DNA from: an uncultured Collinsella sp. | GTDB lineage: Bacteria > Actinomycetota > Coriobacteriia > Coriobacteriales > Coriobacteriaceae | Assembly (NCBI GenBank): GCA_900546115.1 | Contig: URBQ01000038.1 | Coordinates: 1-20,791, forward strand | Length of the DNA: 20,791 nucleotides | Direction: 5' to 3' | Part shown: in pieces, positions 7,501 through 15,045 of the stretch | How positions within the stretch are numbered: the stretch's first letter is position 1 | How the letters are laid out: every line of letters begins with the position of its first letter | Translations under genes and position numbers: made by a program | Notes under the pieces: model-generated | The model's database searches: none | The model's input: the letters and a program-made list of their open reading frames with translations, nothing else | What the model was told of the DNA's origin: nothing

Positions 7501-8937
7501 TTAAAGCTCCAGCTCGTTCAAGCGCAGGATTGCCACGATATAAATCTTGAGCGCCTGCTTGAGCTGCTCTTCATTGGCGCACTCGTTGGGGCCGTGCATC
7601 TGGCCGCCCCATGCGGGCAGCTCCAGGCCGGTCTCCTCGGGGCCAAACGAGACGGCGCGGGCAAAGTTGCGTGCGTACGTGCCACCGCCCATGGCGAAGG
7701 GTTCGGCATGCTTACCCGTAAACTCGTTATAGGTGTCAATCAGCGCCTTCACGGCCGGGTCGTCGGCAGAGACCGAGAACGGCACCTTTGCGCGATCCAC
7801 GCGATACGTCACGCCAAAGCGGCCCACAAGTGGCTCGAGCTGCTCGCGGATGGTATCGGCGCTCGTGCTGTCGGGGAAACGCACGTCAATGACCTGCTCA
7901 ATGTGGCCATCCACCACGCGGATGACGCCGGGGTTGCACGTGAGCGGGCCAAACGCCGTGTTCGTCGCATCGATTCCCAGGCCACGACCATAGGCATCCG
8001 CGTGCACAAAGGCCAAGAACTTAACGAACTCGTGCTCGGCAGGCGTCAGCAGGCGCTCGTCGCGCGCACCAAACGCATCCTCGGCCTCGCGCAGATACGC
8101 CACGATCAGGCCGACGGCATTGACCGTTCCCTCGGGCATCGAGGCATGACCGCCAATGCCGTGGGCGAAAATCTGCGCATGCCCGTTATCGAGCGCCGTG
8201 ATCTCCAGGCGGTCGGCGTTCTCAACGGGCGCCGGCAGCTCATCGACGGCAATCGCAAGCTCGCAGATAGACTGCGACGGAATGGCGTTGCTCGCCTCGG
8301 CACCGCTCCAGGACACAATGCGCCCGCCGTCGATCTTGGAGCTCACAAACGTCGCCCCAAACTGGCCCTTCTCGGCATTGCAGACCGGGAACTCGGCATC
8401 GGGCGTAAACAGAAAGTCGGGGTTCGCGTGGTTCTCCAGATAATGGTGAACGTCGGACATGCCCACTTCCTCATCGCAGCCCAGCAGCGCGCGGAAGGTG
8501 TAGCGCGGGGTAATACCGTGCTTGAGCAGATAGGCGCCGGCGTAGAGCGACAGCACGGCAGGACCCTTGTCGTCGATAACGCCGCGGCCGAGCAGCCAGC
8601 CCTCGCGACGCTCCATCGCAAACGGGTCGGTGTTCCAGCCGGGGCCGGCGGGCACCACGTCCACATGGCAAATGGTCGCGAGCTGCTTGTCACCGCGGCC
8701 CGGGATATCGGCAATGCCCACATAGCCCTCGTCGTCGCTCGTCTGGTAGCCGAGCTTTTGCGCAATGCCGAGCGCGCAATCGAGCGCGTCACGGACCGGG
8801 CGGCCAAACGGCGCGCTGGGCTCTGCATCGGCAGAAACTGCCACGGACGGATAACTCACCAGCTGCTTGATATCGGCGACGACATCTTCCCAGACCTCAT
8901 CGACATACTCAGCGACGCTCTGCTCCACCTGATTCAT
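7501..8937 (-). CDS. M20 family dipeptidase, Sapep/PepV type
   Basis: Zinc (or Mn) dependent cytosolic dipeptidase that probably hydrolyses short peptides for nutrition. The 478-residue length fits PepV/Sapep enzymes. Metal and catalytic residues fit the family in order: H91-x-D93 (TICHVDVVP), D123 (GRGVIDDKGP), E156-E157 (GCDEEVGMSD), D180 (FTPDAEFPV), and H448 (QMHGPNE). The lid domain lies between about 190 and 380. GGGTYARNFARAVSFGPEE is also typical. The start at 8935-8937 follows a perfect AAGGAGG at 6 nt; the frame's longer opening lacks such a site. It lies 53 nt downstream of the HAD gene with no terminator between them, so they are probably cotranscribed. Confidence 0.92.
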   Translation of the reverse strand: MNQVEQSVAEYVDEVWEDVVADIKQLVSYPSVAVSADAEPSAPFGRPVRDALDCALGIAQKLGYQTSDDEGYVGIADIPGRGDKQLATICHVDVVPAGPGWNTDPFAMERREGWLLGRGVIDDKGPAVLSLYAGAYLLKHGITPRYTFRALLGCDEEVGMSDVHHYLENHANPDFLFTPDAEFPVCNAEKGQFGATFVSSKIDGGRIVSWSGAEASNAIPSQSICELAIAVDELPAPVENADRLEITALDNGHAQIFAHGIGGHASMPEGTVNAVGLIVAYLREAEDAFGARDERLLTPAEHEFVKFLAFVHADAYGRGLGIDATNTAFGPLTCNPGVIRVVDGHIEQVIDVRFPDSTSADTIREQLEPLVGRFGVTYRVDRAKVPFSVSADDPAVKALIDTYNEFTGKHAEPFAMGGGTYARNFARAVSFGPEETGLELPAWGGQMHGPNECANEEQLKQALKIYIVAILRLNELEL

Positions 8938-8990
8938 GGACGACCTCCTTACCAATGAGCGGCAGCGTGCCCGCCCCTCACATTACGTCA

Positions 8991-9653
8991 TTAGATAGCG
9001 AAAAGTTTAGCAAGCTCTGCCACCGAGTGCACCACCGCGTCGGCACCCGCCGCCTCGTGCTCACCCGGCGCCGCCGCACCCGAATAGATGCCGATGCACG
9101 GCACGCCCATCGCGTGCGCGCCCTCCACGTCGTTAAAGCGATCGCCGATCATCACGGCATCGTCGGCCGTTGCACCGAGCGCCGCCAGGGCATCGCGGAC
9201 CGAATCGGCCTTGGTCTCGCGCCCCAGCGGCGGATTCATGCCAACCACCGCCTCAAACTGAGAAAGCCCAAGCTCACGTACCATGTCGATGCACTTGGCC
9301 TCCATGCGCGACGTCGCCACGGCCATACGCTTGCCCCGGGCGGCTAACCCATCCAGAAGCTCGGGGATCCCATCGAACGCGGGATACTCCTCCGGACCCA
9401 GCTCGTCAAAATAGGCACGGTACTCGTCGGCCACCACGAGCGACTCCTCGCGCGTAAAGTCGTAAAAGTCGTGGAAGCTCTTCCACAGGGGCGGCCCGAT
9501 CATGCGGCGCAGGTCACCCATCTGCGCCTCCGAAAACCCGCGCGCGGCCAACGTTTTGCGTGTCGAGGTCATCACCGCCCGGCCCGTATCTGCCACCGTG
9601 CCGTCAAAATCGAACAGCACGACCGGCCGCCTGCATATCTCCAACGCCTCCAT
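8991..9653 (-). CDS. HAD-superfamily hydrolase, phosphoglycolate-phosphatase-like
   Basis: Cytosolic phosphatase of HAD subfamily IA type. From the ATG at 9651-9653 it has 220 residues. Motif I is FDFDGTVADTG (nucleophile D15, D17), a small helical cap follows (about 20-90), motif II is the Ser in AVATSRME with a lysine following, and motif IV is MIGDRFNDVEGA. Substrate unknown; phosphoglycolate or pyrophosphate-type substrates are typical for relatives. I prefer this ATG because GAAGAGG stands 7 nt upstream; ATG 9657-9659 and GTG 9684-9686 are in frame but poorly supported. It is divergent from degV and probably heads an operon with the dipeptidase. Confidence 0.86.
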   Translation of the reverse strand: MEALEICRRPVVLFDFDGTVADTGRAVMTSTRKTLAARGFSEAQMGDLRRMIGPPLWKSFHDFYDFTREESLVVADEYRAYFDELGPEEYPAFDGIPELLDGLAARGKRMAVATSRMEAKCIDMVRELGLSQFEAVVGMNPPLGRETKADSVRDALAALGATADDAVMIGDRFNDVEGAHAMGVPCIGIYSGAAAPGEHEAAGADAVVHSVAELAKLFAI

Positions 9654-9710
9654 CGGCATTCCTCTTCCCCAGTTGACGATTTCCACACCGACACTTCAAA
9701 CTGTTGACTA

Positions 9711-9753
9711 TTCAACAATTGAACCTAGTAATGTGGAACGACTCCACTATACT
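9711..9753 (+). promoter_or_regulatory. degV promoter region with a short palindrome
   Basis: TATACT (9748-9753) is a good -10 candidate about 57 nt before the degV start; no convincing -35 lies 16-18 nt upstream. The palindrome TTCAA-CAA-TTGAA (9711-9723) sits just upstream, in the gap shared with the divergent HAD gene, and could be an operator. Confidence 0.4.
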
Positions 9754-9809
9754 TGTCGCACTTTGCTCTCAGAAGGCGGCGCACAAACGCCCCAACGAAA
9801 GGTGCAATT

Positions 9810-10670
9810 ATGTCTTTTGCCATCATAACCGACTCCACGTCGGACATCTCCCCCGCCCGCGCCCAAGAGCTCGGTATTTACGTGATTCCGCTGCATGTGA
9901 TTATCGAGGGCGAGGACCTGCTCGACCAGGTGCAGATTACTGCCGAGGAATACGTCGCGCGCATGGCCGGCTCTGAGCAGCTGCCGCACACCTCGCAGCC
10001 GAGCGCCGGCGAGTTCAAGGCGCTGTTTGACCGCGTGCGCGCCGATGGCCACGACAGCGCCATCTTTATCTCGCTGTGCAGCGAGTGGTCCGCCTGCTAT
10101 TCCAACGCATGCCTGGTCGCCGAGACCCACGAGCTCGACGTGCGCTGCATCGATTCGCGCACCGGCTCGGGCGCCGAGGGTCTGCTGGTGGAGTACGCGC
10201 TTGCCATGCGCGAGGACGGCCGCAGCTTGGACGAGACCGAGGCGCAGATCCGCGCGACGTTGCCCGACGCCCACCTGCTGCTGATTCCCCGCACGCTCGA
10301 GAACCTAGTCAAAAACGGCCGCGCCCCCAAGCTCGCCGGCCAGCTGACGCAGATGCTCAACATTCGCCTGGCCGTTTCGCCGGAGTGGCAGTCGGGCGAG
10401 ATCAAGGCCATCAAAAAGGGCCGCGGCGCCAAGCGCATCGTTGCCAACACCATGGCAGACTGCCTCACGTTTTTGGACGAGCACCCGGGCTCAAGCGTGC
10501 GTGTGCTCGCGACCGGCGCCGCCGAGGAGCAGGAACTTGTCAACGAGGCGCTCGCGGGCCAGGACTACGTAGACGCCGGCACCGGCCCCATCGGCTGCAC
10601 CATCGCCACCCACGTAGGCGTCGACGCCATCGCCATCAGCTACTGCCCCCGCTACCAGCCCATCCACTAG
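9810..10670 (+). CDS. DegV family fatty-acid-binding protein
   Basis: Soluble lipid-binding protein of the DegV/FakB type, which in relatives presents fatty acids to a fatty-acid kinase. The 286-residue length is typical. The N-terminus FAIITDSTSDISPARAQELGIYVIPLHV is the family's opening. TSQPSAGEF (61-69) is the conserved fatty-acid-contacting loop. ISLCSEWSACYSNA and CIDSRTGSGAEGLLV follow as in other members, and the C-terminal GPIGCTIATHVG contains the late conserved glycines. The start at 9810-9812 is chosen over an upstream in-frame ATG because GAAAGG stands 7 nt before it. No fatty-acid kinase gene (fakA) is in the window. Confidence 0.92.
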   Translation: MSFAIITDSTSDISPARAQELGIYVIPLHVIIEGEDLLDQVQITAEEYVARMAGSEQLPHTSQPSAGEFKALFDRVRADGHDSAIFISLCSEWSACYSNACLVAETHELDVRCIDSRTGSGAEGLLVEYALAMREDGRSLDETEAQIRATLPDAHLLLIPRTLENLVKNGRAPKLAGQLTQMLNIRLAVSPEWQSGEIKAIKKGRGAKRIVANTMADCLTFLDEHPGSSVRVLATGAAEEQELVNEALAGQDYVDAGTGPIGCTIATHVGVDAIAISYCPRYQPIH

Positions 10671-10685
10671 GGGCACCTTTACCAC

Positions 10686-10747
10686 TTGCGGTGGAATAGG
10701 GACTGTTTTGACTTATCAGCCGCAAATCAATCCCCATTCCGCCGCAA
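10686..10747. repeat. Palindromic intergenic repeat, copy R1
   Basis: 20-nt arms beginning TTGCGGTGGAATAGGGACTG and ending in its imperfect reverse complement (3 mismatches) enclose about 22 nt with GACTTATCAGCCG. A second copy in the same orientation lies at 14243-14305, so the two bracket the primase-helicase gene. It begins 15 nt after the degV stop and may serve as its transcript end, though no T run follows. Confidence 0.8.
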
Positions 10748-10836
10748 CATTTTAATGTGCCATCCACATATAAGATATTTATTGGCGATCGGCGCATTTC
10801 CAGCTGCTTGGGGAGCTTTGATTGGCTCCGAACGAT

Positions 10837-11066
10837 ACCCGGTGGGCAAAAAATGGCAAATATGAGTACTGTCACAAATTTAGCAACAGCAAAATCTGAC
10901 TGAAATTGCCCGCTTCCACCGATTTCAAGCGCCATAAAGCACCGAATCGTCGCGTTTAGGGAGTTGGATATACTAAATCTCAGTCAATTTGTTTTAAATA
11001 CTTTCAAGATGATATGTTTCTAACCAAGCAACAGTACTCATATTTGCCATTTTTTGCCCACCGGGT
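10837..11066. repeat. Perfect 36-bp inverted repeat enclosing 158 nt
   Basis: Arms 10837-10872 and 11031-11066 are exact reverse complements over 36 bp; pairing stops abruptly at both ends. The left arm begins ACCCGGTGGGC and ends AGTACTGT. The 158-nt interior is AT-rich and contains TATACT (10969-10974), a -10-like hexamer without a good -35. No target-site duplication is evident and no recombinase gene is nearby. The right arm ends 178 nt before the primase-helicase start. Confidence 0.9.
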
Positions 11067-11244
11067 TTATTTGAGGGCAACCCCCGCGTCTCCAACCCGC
11101 CTCATAGCCGCTAAAACCCATCCAGCAACAGCTGTCGCACATTTTGGCAGAAAGCGAACGCCGCTCACGGAGCTGCACCCCACTATCACCGAACCAAAAT
11201 GAGAGCCGGGCATCCAAAAAACAAAATAGCGTACCCTCTTTCCA

Positions 11245-14200
11245 ATGAGCCCTGACAAGAACGGCATCTACATGAGCAACGTCACATATCAATACGCCCT
11301 CATCGGGGACAAGTTATTCCAATTCGAGAGAACAGTCGCTCACGTATCGGAACCGTACAGTCAAATCGTTATCTGCAGCAGCGGTCCAGACATCCGTTAT
11401 ACAACGCTGGAAGAATGGGAGAAAGCTGGCACATCTTTCGATAGACGGGCGCAGGTCGAGGGTATCGTCACCAGTGCGAGCCCAGCGCGCGACAAACTCG
11501 AGCTCTTCCGCAATCTCTTTTCTGGCCGCAAAGATGTCTACGCTCATGGGTACCGCAGAAAAGACGGAGGAATCGGCTATACGCCCGCCTGCGCAAATGA
11601 GTGGAAGTCAGGCATTTGCCCCAAAGCAAGCCACCAGAAAGTCAAATGCACGGAATGCAGCAGCCGCGTCTTCCCCGAGTTGAGCGATGCCGCGATCATC
11701 GCCCATTTCAGAGGCAATGACGATAGGCTTCGAGACGTTATAGGCCAATATGTGCTCGATAAAGACAGTAACACGAAAGTCCTGGTCATCGATTTTGACG
11801 GAGCCGATTGGAAAGAAGCGACGAATGCCATTCGACATGTCGCAAAAAGCCACGGAATCGATGTCGCAGTCGAGCGATCGAGATCGGGCGACGGCGCACA
11901 TGTCTGGTTTTTCTTCCTAGAGCTCGTCAGCGCAAAGACCGCACGAGATTTTGGAAGCGGCCTTATCACCGAAGCGGCGATACTGAACAAGACAATCACC
12001 TTCAAAGCATTTGACCGAATGCTGCCCGCGCAGTCCACCATTCCTGAGGGCGGCTTTGGAAATCTCATAGCGCTGCCTTTTCAAGGAAAAGCGCAGCGAA
12101 AAGGGAACAGCGTATTTGTTGACGAGCAATTTGAGCCCTTTCCCGATCAATGGCTTTACCTTTCGCAAATCCAGTTAATCCCGCGCGTGACGGTGCAAAA
12201 TCTGATCGAGAGCATCGAAAATAGGTCACATGGAATAGCAGCTGTTGCGGCGGCAAACACCGGTGTGCCACATTCCCAGAGACTGCGAAAGCGGCTCCCG
12301 CTCACACCGCGGGACTTCCCGTCATCGCTGTCCGTCACGCAGGCCGATATGCTCTATATCCCCGAAAAATCTCTGAGTCCCGCAGCTCAAATGGAAGTCC
12401 GCAGGCTTGCAACATTTGCCAACCCAGAATTCTTCCGCGCACAATCTATGCATCAATCGGTATTCGGCAAACCGCGGTTCATAGACCTCAGCGAACTTAG
12501 AGATGGCTACGTCGCGATTCCCAGAGGCTGCAAGGTTCAACTTGAGCGGCTGCTTCAAGAAGCCGGCGTTTCTGCCCACTATTCAGACAAACGCAAGTCG
12601 AGCAATCCAATTGTGATGGCATTTAAAGGGACTCTTCGCCCTGAACAACAAATTGTCGCTGAACAGATGCTCGGCTATGAAGACGGGATCATGTCCGCAC
12701 CGACGGGGTTCGGCAAAACCGTCATCGGAGCTTATCTTATTGCTGCCATTGGTCTTCCAACGCTCGTCATCGTTCCTAAAACTGCGCTCATTGCCCAATG
12801 GAAATCCCAACTCGAACGATTTCTCGACATCACGGACAACAGAGAGCCCGTCCGAACCCCAAAGGGACGAATCAGCAAAAGACAGCCTCCGCTCATTGGG
12901 CAAATCGGAGGAGGCAAGACCGCCATAAGCCGTCTCATCGACATTGCTTCATTCCAGTCGCTATCCGGCAAGGATCCCCAAACCGGCGAGTCATTAGCCA
13001 AGGAGTTTGTTCGCGATTACAGTCTCATCATCTGTGACGAATGCCACCATGCGGCCGCGCCACAGCTTGAGCTTGTCCTCAAGTCCGCTCCTGCCAAATA
13101 TGTATATGGCCTTTCCGCAACGCCCGAGCGTTCGGACGGACTCACGCGGGCACTCTCGATGCTCTGCGGCCCGGTTCGCTATGTCGTCGATCCAAAAACG
13201 CAAGCAATCCAGCAGGGGATTCAGCGCATTGTTAGACCGCGTTTCACCGGAATTCGATTACCCACCTACGAACCAGGAGCATCCTTTAACCAAATTCTCG
13301 ATCTCCTGTGTGTCCACGCCGCGAGAAACGAAGCAATTATCGAGGACGCCCTCGAGGCCGCATCAAACGGCCGGCATCCGCTTGTGCTATCTAAAAGAAA
13401 AAAGCATGCCGAAGAGCTATGCAGGCTACTTCAAAGCCGTGGACACGAACCCACACTCTTAACCGGAGAAATCGACGCCAAAGAAAGAAAAGCAATACTG
13501 AAGAGTCTTCCCAGCTTTGAGCATGAGCATCGAATCATCGTCGCAACTGAAAGTCTTCTGGGCGAGGGCTTCGACCTGTCTTACCTTGACACTTTGCTCA
13601 TTGCCACTCCAATATCTTGGGACGGCAGCATAACGCAGCAGGCAGGTAGGCTACACAGAAGCCACGAGGGCAAACAGCGGGTTGAGATATTCGACTATGT
13701 TGACCTGTCGATACCCATGTTCGCGCGCATGTACCAAAAGAGGCTCAAGACCTACGCCAAGCTGGGATATAAAGTCTTTGCGGCAAACGACAACAGACAG
13801 GACGATCGAAATATCCTCGTTAGGTCGGCAAGAGCCGTGGAGGCTTTAGCGAATGACATCGAGAACGCATCGAAAAGCATTTTTATTGCCGCACCCTACG
13901 CGTCCGCCGCATGCCTTGAAAAGCTCGCCGCTGCACTCGCGGATGCCGCTACCCGTGGAATTGCCCTTGAGATTTCTATTGCTTCAACTCCACGCGATGA
14001 CGTGAAAGCGATTTTTGCCGAGATGAACGTCAACTATCTCATCAAAGCCGAAGGACGCCTGTGCGCATCAGTGATTGACGAGGAAACTGTCTGGTACGGA
14101 GCTATTCCGTTGCTGGCTTTCCCAAAGAAAGAAGACTGCAGCATTCGTTTCAAAAGCAGCGAAGTCGCAGCCGAGCTTTTGAGCGAAATTCAGCGAAAAG

Positions 14201-14256
14201 TGGAACCGGAGGCCGCGGCGACGAACGGGGTACCCCCAGCAGTTGCGGTTAAATAG
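11245..14256 (+). CDS. TOTE-type primase-helicase fusion with degenerate PLD-like C-terminal domain
   Basis: Large 1003-residue protein of the type annotated in conflict (phage-defence-like) systems. An N-terminal region of unclear fold (about 10-75) precedes an archaeo-eukaryotic primase domain (about 80-320). This has a Cys cluster C116, C125, C135, C138, the metal-binding DFD (183-185), SGDGAHVWFFF (214-224) and GFGNLIALPFQGKAQRKGNSVFVDE (270-294). A superfamily 2 helicase follows: TGFGKT (487-492), DECHH (598-602), SAT (624-626), and QQAGRLHR (798-805). The tail (about 858-980) looks like a single PLD domain whose HxK is replaced (R938, C940) while VID and VWYGAIPLL remain. Neither ATG at 11245 nor the in-frame ATG at 11272 has a clear ribosome site. 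GC and codon use are lower than in the flanking housekeeping genes, suggesting transfer. Function in vivo is inferred. Confidence 0.85.
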   Translation: MSPDKNGIYMSNVTYQYALIGDKLFQFERTVAHVSEPYSQIVICSSGPDIRYTTLEEWEKAGTSFDRRAQVEGIVTSASPARDKLELFRNLFSGRKDVYAHGYRRKDGGIGYTPACANEWKSGICPKASHQKVKCTECSSRVFPELSDAAIIAHFRGNDDRLRDVIGQYVLDKDSNTKVLVIDFDGADWKEATNAIRHVAKSHGIDVAVERSRSGDGAHVWFFFLELVSAKTARDFGSGLITEAAILNKTITFKAFDRMLPAQSTIPEGGFGNLIALPFQGKAQRKGNSVFVDEQFEPFPDQWLYLSQIQLIPRVTVQNLIESIENRSHGIAAVAAANTGVPHSQRLRKRLPLTPRDFPSSLSVTQADMLYIPEKSLSPAAQMEVRRLATFANPEFFRAQSMHQSVFGKPRFIDLSELRDGYVAIPRGCKVQLERLLQEAGVSAHYSDKRKSSNPIVMAFKGTLRPEQQIVAEQMLGYEDGIMSAPTGFGKTVIGAYLIAAIGLPTLVIVPKTALIAQWKSQLERFLDITDNREPVRTPKGRISKRQPPLIGQIGGGKTAISRLIDIASFQSLSGKDPQTGESLAKEFVRDYSLIICDECHHAAAPQLELVLKSAPAKYVYGLSATPERSDGLTRALSMLCGPVRYVVDPKTQAIQQGIQRIVRPRFTGIRLPTYEPGASFNQILDLLCVHAARNEAIIEDALEAASNGRHPLVLSKRKKHAEELCRLLQSRGHEPTLLTGEIDAKERKAILKSLPSFEHEHRIIVATESLLGEGFDLSYLDTLLIATPISWDGSITQQAGRLHRSHEGKQRVEIFDYVDLSIPMFARMYQKRLKTYAKLGYKVFAANDNRQDDRNILVRSARAVEALANDIENASKSIFIAAPYASAACLEKLAAALADAATRGIALEISIASTPRDDVKAIFAEMNVNYLIKAEGRLCASVIDEETVWYGAIPLLAFPKKEDCSIRFKSSEVAAELLSEIQRKVEPEAAATNGVPPAVAVK

Positions 14257-14305
14257 GGACTGTTTTTGACTTATTAGCCGTCAATCAATCCCTATTCCAC
14301 CGCAA
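14243..14305. repeat. Palindromic intergenic repeat, copy R2, overlapping the fusion gene's stop
   Basis: About 90% identical to 10686-10747 and in the same orientation. Its left arm overlaps the last codons (AVK) and stop codon (14254-14256) of the primase-helicase gene; its right arm ends 15 nt before the stop of the leftward toxin gene. It therefore fills the convergent gap and could form a stem in either transcript. Confidence 0.8.
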
Positions 14306-14320
14306 CTTAGAAATCGGCAA

Positions 14321-14629
14321 TCAGCCCTGCGGGCCCTGGAACAGCTCCTCATGCGAGCCCATTCTGACCAGCCGGATCACAGGATTAGTCTTATGCGGTA
14401 AGTAGAGAACGACCACGTCGACCAAGCCATCGGATAGGTGGAAATCGATGTGGCCGTTGTAGTTTCCGCCCGGGTTTGAAAGCTCATGGGCGCCATATTC
14501 CGCGGGAAGCAAGCCGTGAGCTGCAAGCTCTGCGACTGCCGCCTTAAACTCACTCTTTAGCTGCGGATGCATGCGCATCGTTCGTTTGTAGTCCGCCTTA
14601 AATTGAGCCTCGACTTTAATCTCGAACAT
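14321..14629 (-). CDS. YafQ/RelE-family mRNA interferase toxin
   Basis: Toxin of a type II toxin-antitoxin pair, predicted to cut mRNA on the ribosome. The 102-residue length and the RelE/ParE fold fit. Candidate active-site residues by alignment from memory with YafQ are H48, H64, D67, H93 and F97 (HEL, FHLSDGL, RMGSHEELF). The opening MFEIKVEAQFKADYKR is typical. The ATG follows the antitoxin stop by only 2 nt, giving coupled translation with antitoxin first. It converges on the primase-helicase gene across repeat R2. Confidence 0.87.
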   Translation of the reverse strand: MFEIKVEAQFKADYKRTMRMHPQLKSEFKAAVAELAAHGLLPAEYGAHELSNPGGNYNGHIDFHLSDGLVDVVVLYLPHKTNPVIRLVRMGSHEELFQGPQG

Positions 14630-14631
14630 CG

Positions 14632-14931
14632 CTATTCCTCATCGAGGAATGTCATAAGCTCATCAGCGTTGTTGAATGACGGGCTATCGTCCGGCAAAAT
14701 CCCCAACTCATGAGCCTCGGCGATCACCATGGCACGCCTCGTCGCCTCGTTAGGCACCTCCGCCCTTCCTACAATCTCAAAAGGAATCTTTCGCTGATTT
14801 ACAAGCTGCCGAACGGCAAGATTGAGATAGGAATTGAGGCTGAGGCCGACCGAATCCAAGAACTCAGTCGCCTGCTCCTTGAGCCCCTCTTCGATGCGAA
14901 CCGTCGTAGGCTTAACCGTTGCAGTAGACAT
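14632..14931 (-). CDS. RelB/DinJ-family antitoxin
   Basis: Antitoxin and probable autorepressor of the pair. The 99-residue protein has an N-terminal ribbon-helix-helix DNA-binding domain (about 8-50: TTVRIEEGLKEQATEFLDSVGLSLNSYLNLAVRQLV) and ends with an acidic toxin-neutralising tail (NNADELMTFLDEE). IPFEI after the RHH is typical of DinJ. AGGAGG stands 6 nt before the ATG. An inverted repeat lies just upstream. Confidence 0.88.
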   Translation of the reverse strand: MSTATVKPTTVRIEEGLKEQATEFLDSVGLSLNSYLNLAVRQLVNQRKIPFEIVGRAEVPNEATRRAMVIAEAHELGILPDDSPSFNNADELMTFLDEE

Positions 14932-14957
14932 ACGCGACCTCCTCGCCCTCGTCTTTT

Positions 14958-14993
14958 ACGTCAGTATACCCAATATAAATGTCAACCTGACGT
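14958..14993 (-). promoter_or_regulatory. Operator-like inverted repeat of the toxin-antitoxin pair
   Basis: ACGTCAG (14958-14964) and CTGACGT (14987-14993) form a perfect 7-bp inverted repeat 22 nt apart. Between them lie GTATAC (14964-14969) and, on the leftward strand, TTGACA and TATACT. The latter two are too close (11 nt) to be one promoter, so the exact -35/-10 pair is unclear. The location, 27 nt before the antitoxin start, fits autorepression by the RHH protein. Confidence 0.5.
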
Positions 14994-15045
14994 TAGATAG
15001 CATCAGATTGCCATGCATATTCATGTCGCTGTGGGCACGATTGCT

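Larger units (their letters stand above)
10671..11244. other. 574-nt AT-richer gap with repeats, no supported gene
   Basis: The gap between degV and the primase-helicase gene holds a ~62-bp palindromic repeat (10686-10747) and a 36-bp perfect inverted repeat (10837-10872 / 11031-11066). Short open frames here show no ribosome site or recognisable protein. Base composition is clearly lower in GC than in degV and the genes before it. Confidence 0.6.

Noticed and set aside
9753..9809. Upstream in-frame ATG for degV (19 extra residues, Arg-rich)
   Set aside because: The -10-like hexamer overlaps that start, and GAAAGG with proper spacing belongs to the ATG at 9810, which also gives the usual family N-terminus.
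10837..11066. Insertion sequence remnant
   Set aside because: No transposase fragment inside 158 nt and no evident target duplication; kept as an inverted repeat instead.
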